A stretch of 19,192 bases of DNA from CAYHWE01 sp964360445 (GTDB lineage: Bacteria; Patescibacteriota; Patescibacteriia; Patescibacteriales; JAKAJF01), in assembly GCA_964360445.1 (NCBI GenBank), contig CAYHWE010000018.1:1-19192 (forward strand), in the 5' to 3' direction. Of the stretch, positions 14,097 through 19,192 are shown one piece after another (the stretch's first letter is position 1; every line of letters begins with the position of its first letter). A program made the position numbers and the translations under genes. Below the pieces are notes generated by a model. The model was not told where the DNA came from. It made no database searches and worked only from the letters and a program-made list of their open reading frames with translations.

Positions 14097-15287
14097 TTAT
14101 TTAACCGCGTTATAAGCGTTAACCAACCCGCTGCCGTAATAATTATCCGAACCGCTCGCGCCAAGGTCGGTCGCGGAATTGCCTAATTTATTCATGATCT
14201 CGTCCGGCTCCCATTTGCCATTCGAGTTCGTATCATAACCTGACGGGATCGAAGTGTTCTTTATCAGAGCCGCAACCCCGGCAACAAAAGGGGCGGCCAT
14301 TGAGGTTCCTGATTCTACGGCATAGCCTCTTGATCCATAAGTGGAAATTATATTTTCTCCCGGGGCGGCAAGATCGACTTCGGCTCCGTTGCTTGACCAT
14401 GAAGCTATCGATTTGTCTGAAGTGATGGCTGAAACAGCTATCACTTCCGGATATTTGGCAGGATAGGTGATCGAATCCGTATCCGGACCTTCATTTCCGG
14501 CCGCAACCACAACAGTAATGCCGGCATCTTTCGCTTTGATGATCATATCATGCAAAATAGAACTATCGGTATCAAACCCCATGCTTAAATTTATTATATC
14601 CATCTTATTGTTGATTGACCATTCGACGCCTCTGATAATGCCGGACAAATATCCGCTGCCGTTCTTATCCAAAGCTTTGACAGCATACAAAGAAACATTC
14701 GGAGCTATACCTGTGGTGCCGAAATTGTTTTCCTGGCTGGCAATTATCCCGGCAACGTGAGAGCCATGTCCGTTGTCATCATTATATTTTCCGTTCGGAG
14801 AAATCGTATTGACTCCGCCCGCTACTTTCAAATCAGGATGTATCATGCTGATTCCCGTATCTATGACCGCGACTTTCACTCCTAAACCCTTACCCGTAGA
14901 AATTGTCCATGCGTTTTCCGCATCTAATTCCTTAAATCCCCAACTAGTAGTGGCTATGGGCTGTTGGATCTGCGGCCCTCCTATTCTCCTTAAAGAGTAT
15001 ATTTTTACATCTTCCTCGACATAAGCCACATTATTATTCTTTTTCAATTTATTGAATACTGATTTATTGACGGACATGACGCTGCCCTGTCCGAAATGGT
15101 CCATAGACCCCCGGAAACCGGCTCCCTTGATAACCTGTTCTCTCTGGCTGTTGCTTAACGAACCCTTGAAAGATACGATGACCCTGGTCTGCTTCTCGGC
15201 CGCTCCTGTTCCGTTGAATGGCAAGAAAATAGCTAATATTAAGCTAAAAATTGTGAAAAAAGTTATGATTTTCTTTGTTTTTCGCAT
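14097..15287 (-). CDS. Secreted subtilisin-like serine protease (S8) with I9 propeptide and EF-hand-like insert
   Basis: The 396-residue precursor has a signal peptide (about 1-30), an I9-type inhibitor propeptide (about 34-97, VIVSFKG...VAYVEED) and an S8 catalytic domain. The triad is Asp143 (VIDTG), His174 (GHGSHVAG) and Ser329 (GTSMAAP), with oxyanion Asn265 (AAGNEGP), so it should be active. After the Ser motif lies a 12-residue loop, DTNSNGKWEPDE (352-363), with acidic or Asn ligands at EF-hand positions 1, 3, 5 and 12. This points to calcium binding in an unusual place for the family. It heads the five-gene exported unit, behind a likely promoter at 15339-15367. It may mature or turn over surface proteins. 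Confidence 0.95.
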   Translation of the reverse strand: MRKTKKIITFFTIFSLILAIFLPFNGTGAAEKQTRVIVSFKGSLSNSQREQVIKGAGFRGSMDHFGQGSVMSVNKSVFNKLKKNNNVAYVEEDVKIYSLRRIGGPQIQQPIATTSWGFKELDAENAWTISTGKGLGVKVAVIDTGISMIHPDLKVAGGVNTISPNGKYNDDNGHGSHVAGIIASQENNFGTTGIAPNVSLYAVKALDKNGSGYLSGIIRGVEWSINNKMDIINLSMGFDTDSSILHDMIIKAKDAGITVVVAAGNEGPDTDSITYPAKYPEVIAVSAITSDKSIASWSSNGAEVDLAAPGENIISTYGSRGYAVESGTSMAAPFVAGVAALIKNTSIPSGYDTNSNGKWEPDEIMNKLGNSATDLGASGSDNYYGSGLVNAYNAVK

Positions 15288-15338
15288 AAAATTCCGGTTT
15301 GTTTAATTTTTTATTTAACAGCTTTCCTTATAATACAT

Positions 15339-15367
15339 ATTCTATGCTTATTTTATTTCAAAATCAA
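15339..15367 (-). promoter_or_regulatory. Probable promoter of the exported-protein unit
   Basis: On the minus strand TTGATT (15367-15362, overlapping the uppS stop codon) is followed by a 17-nt spacer and TAGAAT (15344-15339). The predicted start would leave a leader of about 45 nt before the S8 protease ATG at 15287. There is no extended -10 element. It lies in the 76-nt AT-rich spacer between uppS and the protease gene. Confidence 0.45.
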
Positions 15368-16065
15368 CCTCCCCCGAACCTTCTTTTCCGGCTGCTGTAT
15401 TCGTCTATTATAAAATCAATATCGCTTTCTTCAAACTCCGGCCAATACTTGCGCAGGAAAACAAGCTCGCTGTAAGCCGACTGCCAAAGCAGGAACCCGG
15501 AAAGGCGCTGCTCGCCCGATGTCCGCGCTATGACATCCGGGTCGGGAAGCTCATTGTACAGATATTTCCTTATCGCTCCTTCGTGCACCTGTTCAGCGCT
15601 GAGATTATTTTTTATCATTTTGCGGATCGCGTCAACGATCTCCGCCCGCCCGCCGTAATTAAGACAGATATTAAGGGTGCCGTTTATTCCGCCTTGCGTT
15701 TTTTCCATTATGCTATAACAAGCCTCAGGAAGATCACCCGGCAATTCGCTGACCTTGCCGCTGATCATTATCTTATACCCTTTTTCCCGCGCATTCTCCG
15801 CTTCTTCTTCCAGCGCGATCTTGATCAATTTCATCAGATAATTGACCTCGTCCTGCGATCTGTTCCAATTTTCCGTCGAGAACGCATAAACAGAAAGGAT
15901 TTTTATCCCTTTTGCAAAAACCCAGTCAGCCGCCTTCCTGAGTTTTTCATAACCCTTCAAATGCCCTTCGAAGCTGGGCAGATTCCTCTCTTCCGCCCAG
16001 CGCCTATTCCCATCCATTATGATCCCGATATGATTGGGGATTTTTTTTTCTTCTTTTTGGTCCAT
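15364..16065 (-). CDS. uppS: Undecaprenyl diphosphate synthase (cis-prenyltransferase)
   Basis: UppS condenses isopentenyl diphosphates with farnesyl diphosphate to make undecaprenyl diphosphate, the lipid carrier precursor for cell-wall and surface polymers. The 233-residue length is normal. Seen are IIMDGNRRWA with catalytic Asp18, AFSTENW (61-67), LNYGGRAEI and the dimer/substrate motif RTSGEQRLSGFLLWQSAYSEL. In that last motif Gly replaces the common Asn of RLSNF. The gene ends in TGA, confirming TGA as a stop here. It starts 7 nt after yggU and ends a run with DedA-PAP2 and yggU. Confidence 0.97.
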   Translation of the reverse strand: MDQKEEKKIPNHIGIIMDGNRRWAEERNLPSFEGHLKGYEKLRKAADWVFAKGIKILSVYAFSTENWNRSQDEVNYLMKLIKIALEEEAENAREKGYKIMISGKVSELPGDLPEACYSIMEKTQGGINGTLNICLNYGGRAEIVDAIRKMIKNNLSAEQVHEGAIRKYLYNELPDPDVIARTSGEQRLSGFLLWQSAYSELVFLRKYWPEFEESDIDFIIDEYSSRKRRFGGG

Positions 16066-16072
16066 ATGGATA

Positions 16073-16348
16073 TTACTTGCTGAATTTTAATAATTTGATC
16101 CTGTCGCCGGCGCCGCTTATTATTTTTATGCTATCCTTGCCCAGTCCGGATTCTTTTGCTAAAAATCTGACCAGTTCCCTATTCGCCTTTCCCTTTTCCG
16201 GCTGGGCGGCAATATCTATCTTGATCGTTTCTCCCTTTTCATCCTGCATCGCTTCCCTGATCTTATTCTGCCTCGCGCCCGGATTTATCTTGACCCGCAG
16301 ATAGGCCTCGCCTTTTTCTTCTAATTTTTTCTTTAACTCGGATAACAT
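16073..16348 (-). CDS. yggU: YggU/DUF167 family protein (UPF0235)
   Basis: This 91-residue protein matches the small UPF0235 family: LRVKINPGARQNKI near the start, IDIAAQPEKGKANRELVRFLAKESG in the middle and IKIISGAGDRIKLLKF at the end. The family has an alpha/beta fold and no agreed biochemical role. It lacks a signal or membrane segment. It lies 6 nt after the DedA-PAP2 gene and 7 nt before uppS, so it is in the lipid-carrier unit; whether it takes part is unknown. In other bacteria yggU commonly sits next to yggT, which is absent here. Confidence 0.92.
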   Translation of the reverse strand: MLSELKKKLEEKGEAYLRVKINPGARQNKIREAMQDEKGETIKIDIAAQPEKGKANRELVRFLAKESGLGKDSIKIISGAGDRIKLLKFSK

Positions 16349-16354
16349 ATGTAT

Positions 16355-17740
16355 TTATTTTTTATCTTTACTTTCATTGATGCCCACAAACTCGCTTATG
16401 CTTATGCCGATTATCAGCCACAACAGCCCGAGCAGGAATCCTGCTGCGACATCGCTTAAAAAATGGACGCCAAGATATAGCCTGCTGAATCCTATCAGGA
16501 TAACAAGTGAAAATGAAGCGGAAATGATGTTGAATTTAGTTTTAAGGCTTTTCAGGTTTCTCCAGAAAAAATAAGTCAGAAAGCCATAAAAAACGGCTGC
16601 CAAAGTCGCGTGTCCGCTCGGGAAAGAAAAAAGGCTTTCGACATAAACGCCATTTTCCGGCCTTGCCCTGTGTATGACGAATTTTCCGGCGAGATTGAAA
16701 ATCAGGCTGCCGATTATAGCCGTCCATAGGGCGACGATATGGAATCTTTTGTTCCAAAACCACAAGACAAGAGAAAATGCCGCCGCAAAAATCAGGATAA
16801 ATTCCAATTTACCCAGGGCGGTGATCAGGAAGAAAATCTTGATCAGAGCCGGATGGCGGAATGATTCCAGGAAACCGGCCAGCCAGAAATCGATTCCGAC
16901 GATCGCCTCGTAATCCAGGATATCTTCGGTTATTCCGGCCAAGAGAGCGGCAAGATATAGGAATGACAACAGGATCAATGTAAACGGCAGGCCGGAAAAT
17001 CTGTCAGTGGCGATCCTGTTTTTTAAATAAAAAAAGAATCCGGGAAATTTATTTTCTATTTTCCGGTAATATCTGCTCTCGAATACGAAAACACGGACAT
17101 AAAGATACAGGACTTTGATGAAAGTGAAAATCAGGCCATCCCTACTGACGACAAATCTCTTGGTCAGATAAACTATAATGAGGAACGCTGCTAGGAACAG
17201 GACAAAAAGTCCCGATCTCTTATACCATAATTCTATCAGATCGATAGCTTGTCCGAAAAAAAATCCCAAAGAAAAATAAACAGCAGTCCAGATTATTATG
17301 CTTATGCTGTTCAGGATGATGAATTTTTTCCTGCTTATCTTGAACAAGCCGGAGATGAAAGGCAGGAGCGGCCTTACCACTCCGACAAACCGTCCCAATA
17401 CTATGCTTTTGTTCTTATGTTTTTCAAAAAATAATTCGCTTTTTTCAAGATATTTCGGCTTAAATATGATATTGTCATCCTTAAACAGATGCTTTCCCTT
17501 TTCTCCCAGATAAAAACTGACAGAATCTCCCAGGGCTATCGCCAGTGGAATCATGAATATCACATTCCAGTCAAGAAGCCCTAACGATATGAGAAAGCCG
17601 ACCAAGACCAAGAAGGCTGAACCAGGGACGATCAGACCGATAAAAACTATCGATTCAAGGAAAAAAACAAGAAAAACAATAAGATACCCGACAAGAGACG
17701 AGTTTCCGGCTATAAGCATCAGTGAGTTTAAAAAATCCAT
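16355..17740 (-). CDS. DedA family membrane protein fused to PAP2 lipid phosphatase
   Basis: I chose ATG 17740 (MDFLNSLMLI), 461 residues; the longer frame to 17845 runs through tRNA-Pro. Residues 1-170 are DedA-like (LES...VPGSAFLVLVGFL, GRFVGVVRPLLPFISGLFKIS), the family that includes undecaprenyl-phosphate translocases. Membrane segments near 175-220 follow, then a PAP2 phosphatase (about 255-450). PAP2 has all three motifs: KFVIHRARP (353-361), PSGH (374-377, His377) and SRLYLGVHFLSD (419-430, His426, Asp430). The fusion could dephosphorylate undecaprenyl diphosphate outside and return the monophosphate. The family pairing is known, but the substrate is inferred from uppS downstream. Five bases separate it from the tRNA. 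Confidence 0.93.
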   Translation of the reverse strand: MDFLNSLMLIAGNSSLVGYLIVFLVFFLESIVFIGLIVPGSAFLVLVGFLISLGLLDWNVIFMIPLAIALGDSVSFYLGEKGKHLFKDDNIIFKPKYLEKSELFFEKHKNKSIVLGRFVGVVRPLLPFISGLFKISRKKFIILNSISIIIWTAVYFSLGFFFGQAIDLIELWYKRSGLFVLFLAAFLIIVYLTKRFVVSRDGLIFTFIKVLYLYVRVFVFESRYYRKIENKFPGFFFYLKNRIATDRFSGLPFTLILLSFLYLAALLAGITEDILDYEAIVGIDFWLAGFLESFRHPALIKIFFLITALGKLEFILIFAAAFSLVLWFWNKRFHIVALWTAIIGSLIFNLAGKFVIHRARPENGVYVESLFSFPSGHATLAAVFYGFLTYFFWRNLKSLKTKFNIISASFSLVILIGFSRLYLGVHFLSDVAAGFLLGLLWLIIGISISEFVGINESKDKK

Positions 17741-17745
17741 ATTGT

Positions 17746-17819
17746 TGGTCGGGCTACCCGGAGTCGAACCGGGGTCACACGCACCCGAAGCGTGCATAAT
17801 ACCGTTATACCATAGCCCG
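17746..17819 (-). tRNA. tRNA-Pro (anticodon CGG)
   Basis: A 74-nt cloverleaf can be folded. The acceptor is CGGGCTA/TAGCCCG with C1-G72 and discriminator A73, as in proline tRNAs. The D-arm stem is short (GTA/TAT). The anticodon stem is CACGC/GCGTG with loop TTCGGGT, so the anticodon is CGG with G37. The T-arm is CCCGG, TTCGACT, CCGGG. The 3' CCA is encoded (17748-17746). It lies 22 nt after the RNHCP stop and 5 nt before the DedA-PAP2 ATG. No clear separate promoter is visible, so it is probably processed from a mixed transcript. Confidence 0.95.
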
Positions 17820-17841
17820 TAAATATATACGGCACGGGGAA

Positions 17842-18141
17842 TCATTTATTCCCGATTTTTATAAGGGCTTCATAATTATCATTTTCCGCTTTTTTATTTT
17901 TCTTCGTGTAGCCGCATTTTATGCAGGAATGGACGATCGCGCACTCGCCTCTTTTTTTCGCCTCCAATCTGACCGGCCTCATAAGCCCCTCGCAGACCTC
18001 AAGCCTGTCGCCCGGGCTTATGTCGACATGCTTGCTCCATAGGCAATCCGGACAATGATTCGTATAACCATCGCCTTTGACCGATAAGCCGCAATTTCCG
18101 CATTCAAAATCTTCTTTTTTTCTCTGGAATTTCCTGCTCAT
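17842..18141 (-). CDS. RNHCP-domain zinc-ribbon protein
   Basis: I chose ATG 18141 (MSRKFQRKKEDF), 99 residues. The longer frame to 18333 runs back through the terminator and the 62-aa gene. It matches the RNHCP domain: FECGNCG (Cys14, 17), GYTNHCPDCLWSKHVD (Cys30, 33; Thr in place of the name-giving Arg), PGDRLEVCEGLM and a second pair HSCIKCG (Cys73, 76). It is a small cytoplasmic zinc-binding protein of unknown function, basic at both ends, which would suit nucleic-acid binding. The family's C-terminal DDN segment appears as ENDN. Its promoter overlaps the preceding terminator and the transcript should be leaderless. The stop is TGA. Confidence 0.9.
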   Translation of the reverse strand: MSRKFQRKKEDFECGNCGLSVKGDGYTNHCPDCLWSKHVDISPGDRLEVCEGLMRPVRLEAKKRGECAIVHSCIKCGYTKKNKKAENDNYEALIKIGNK

Positions 18142-18147
18142 TATAAA

Positions 18148-18176
18148 ACTATAACAAAAAAAAGAGGGGCAAGCAA
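18148..18176 (-). promoter_or_regulatory. Extended -10 promoter of the RNHCP gene, overlapping a terminator
   Basis: On the minus strand TTGCTT (18176-18171, in the loop and 3' arm of the terminator hairpin) is followed by a 17-nt spacer and TATAGT (18153-18148), with TG at 18156-18155. The A of ATG 18141 lies 7 nt after the -10 element, the same geometry as rarA, so the mRNA is predicted to be leaderless. Confidence 0.6.
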
Positions 18177-18187
18177 ACTTGCCCCTC
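18156..18187 (-). terminator. Strong intrinsic terminator
   Basis: GAGGGGCAAG and CTTGCCCCTC form a 10-bp GC-rich stem with a 4-nt loop, followed on the minus strand by eight T. It lies 21 nt after the stop of the 62-aa gene and ends the cyclophilin unit. Confidence 0.92.
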
Positions 18188-18208
18188 TCTGATATCAACA
18201 GACAAAAT

Positions 18209-18397
18209 TTACGCGGCCAAATCACCATTATTCTTTTTTTCTTCCAGCTCTTTTCTTGCTTCTTCGTCTCTTGCCCGCATGGCTTCCTGGCTTTTTTTTC
18301 TTGCCTCTTCCAATTCAATGACACTCTCTTCATTTGCTAAAGGATTTTCCTTTTTAGCCTCTTCCGTCTTTGGTTTAAAAAATTCAAATAATTTCAT
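18209..18397 (-). CDS. Small highly charged helical protein (62 aa), unknown
   Basis: The 62 residues are rich in Glu, Lys, Ala and Arg (for example EEARKKSQEAMRARDEEARK) and should form one long helix or coiled coil. There is no membrane segment and no Cys. The start MKLFEFFKPK is short and basic-aromatic, which could form a membrane-surface helix. It begins 6 nt after the cyclophilin stop and is followed 21 nt later by a strong terminator, so it is a real second gene of a two-gene unit rather than a shadow. I do not recognise it and propose no function. Confidence 0.65.
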   Translation of the reverse strand: MKLFEFFKPKTEEAKKENPLANEESVIELEEARKKSQEAMRARDEEARKELEEKKNNGDLAA

Positions 18398-18403
18398 AAT
18401 TTT

Positions 18404-19045
18404 TTATTTTATTAATTCTATATTATTGATAATAACATCTTTTACCGGATGATCCCTCTCGTTGACCTCGGCGTCCTCGATTTTTTCAACCACATCCATT
18501 CCCTCTTCCACAAAACCGAAATTAGTGTGCTTGCCGTCCAGCCAAGGAGTGGATGTCGCGGTAACTATGAAAAATTGGGAGCCGTTCGTATCCGGTCCGG
18601 CATTAGCCATAGCCAGACTGCCTTTGACGATCTTATTGGCATTGATCTCATCCCTGAAACGGTAATCAGGTCCGCCTGTGCCATGGATCAGCCAGTCGTC
18701 ATTCCTGCTGTTCGGATCGCCGCCCTGGATCATAAAGTCTTTTATGACGCGATGGAATTTTGTGCTGTCATAAAAACCTGATTTGGCCAAATTCAAAAAA
18801 TTATTTACGGTAAATGGCGAATCGTCTGAATAAAATCTTACTTTGATATCCCCAGAATTCGTTTTTAAGATTGCTCCGCCATACTGAGAAACAAGATCTT
18901 CAAATTGGGATGGATTTATAGTGTTCATTTCTTTTACTTCCGGAATCCTAGCGGGCGCGGAAACCTTTTGTCTAGGATTCAACTGCCTTATTGAACAGCC
19001 GGAAATTAATAATAATGCCAAGATTAAGATAAAAATTCTTTTCAT
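18404..19045 (-). CDS. Cyclophilin-type peptidyl-prolyl cis-trans isomerase, lipoprotein
   Basis: The 213-residue protein has a lipoprotein signal with lipobox LISGC (Cys17), so it should be tethered outside the cytoplasmic membrane. After a short Pro/Lys linker the cyclophilin domain (about 57-213) shows KFHRVIKDFMIQGGDP with catalytic Arg100, Phe104 and Gln107. MANAGPDTNGSQFFI (Gln157, Phe158) and TPWLDGKHTNFG (Trp169, His173) complete the site. It catalyses prolyl isomerisation during folding of exported proteins. It has a likely promoter at 19070-19098 and is followed by the 62-aa gene. Confidence 0.96.
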   Translation of the reverse strand: MKRIFILILALLLISGCSIRQLNPRQKVSAPARIPEVKEMNTINPSQFEDLVSQYGGAILKTNSGDIKVRFYSDDSPFTVNNFLNLAKSGFYDSTKFHRVIKDFMIQGGDPNSRNDDWLIHGTGGPDYRFRDEINANKIVKGSLAMANAGPDTNGSQFFIVTATSTPWLDGKHTNFGFVEEGMDVVEKIEDAEVNERDHPVKDVIINNIELIK

Positions 19046-19069
19046 ATGCGCTTGTTATGATATATTCCT

Positions 19070-19098
19070 ATATTACAATAAAAATAAAATACATTCAA
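19070..19098 (-). promoter_or_regulatory. Probable promoter of the cyclophilin gene
   Basis: On the minus strand TTGAAT (19098-19093) is followed by a 17-nt spacer and TAATAT (19075-19070). The -35 hexamer is identical to that of rarA. The predicted leader is about 18 nt. It directly follows the 19100-19135 hairpin. Confidence 0.5.
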
Positions 19099-19099
19099 C

Positions 19100-19135
19100 A
19101 AATCCTAAAAACGCCATTTAGCGCTTTTAGGATTT
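19100..19135. terminator. Hairpin terminator, probably for a minus-strand gene beyond the right edge
   Basis: The arms AAATCCTAAAAACGC (19100-19114) and GCGCTTTTAGGATTT (19121-19135) pair over 15 positions with one A-C mismatch and a 6-nt loop. T-rich arms give a U-rich 3' side in both directions. All genes here are on the minus strand, so it most likely ends a gene lying to the right of the window. Confidence 0.7.
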
Positions 19136-19149
19136 TCCTATTCCACCCT

Positions 19150-19192
<43 letters not shown>

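Noticed and set aside
17741..17845. N-terminal extension of the DedA-PAP2 frame
   Set aside because: It reads through tRNA-Pro; the first residues encode tRNA sequence. ATG 17740 gives a normal DedA start.
17837..17853. 6-bp hairpin over the RNHCP stop codon
   Set aside because: The stem GGGAAT/ATTCCC is short and no T-tract follows on the minus strand, so it is not called a terminator.
18142..18333. 64-residue N-terminal extension of the RNHCP protein
   Set aside because: It runs through a strong terminator and antisense-frame sequence of the 62-aa gene; the RNHCP domain starts right after ATG 18141.

Overview
The window reads as a bacterial chromosome fragment, most likely from the Candidate Phyla Radiation (Patescibacteria), perhaps a parcubacterial lineage. 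This is an inference from several traits. Genes are tightly packed on one strand. Many small proteins have one membrane anchor, including GFT-type pilin-like N-termini. Cys motifs of the CGDxxC...C...C type occur. Shine-Dalgarno sequences are almost absent. Central metabolic enzymes are divergent. TGA serves as a normal stop (uppS, the RNHCP gene), so this is not a lineage that recodes TGA. Every supported gene is on the minus strand, so transcription runs from high to low coordinates. No gap without a gene exceeds about 150 bases. I see no CRISPR array, insertion sequence, prophage or rRNA.

Reading in the direction of transcription, the right edge is a run of 43 G that is probably an artefact, followed by a hairpin terminator (19100-19135). 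The first unit is a cyclophilin-type lipoprotein and a small charged protein, closed by a strong terminator (18156-18187). A promoter overlapping that terminator starts an RNHCP zinc protein. After it come tRNA-Pro(CGG), a DedA-PAP2 fusion, yggU and uppS. UppS makes undecaprenyl diphosphate, PAP2 could dephosphorylate it and DedA could return undecaprenyl phosphate across the membrane, so this looks like a lipid-carrier unit.

Next is a five-gene unit (15287 down to 10395) with its own likely promoter (15339-15367) and terminator (10352-10385). All five products are exported or membrane-anchored: a subtilisin-like protease with an EF-hand-like insert, a deacetylase-like protein, two small proteins with the same four-Cys motif, and a GH39-like glycosidase. 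It looks like a surface or matrix processing locus.

A leaderless-looking promoter then starts rarA, a malic enzyme and an unusual VanZ-QueH fusion. A near-consensus promoter (6986-7014) starts three small unrecognised genes (109, 132 and 255 aa). The left end holds an HtrA-like protein that has lost its catalytic triad, then pgk, a type IV pilin-like gene, eno and gpmI, the last cut by the window edge. Pgk, GpmI and Eno carry out three consecutive steps of lower glycolysis.

Main points for a second look: the VanZ-QueH fusion, the dead HtrA coupled to pgk, the DedA-PAP2/uppS/tRNA arrangement, a repeated leaderless promoter geometry, a recurrent TTAAAATAA element before start codons in place of Shine-Dalgarno sites, and the five-gene exported locus.
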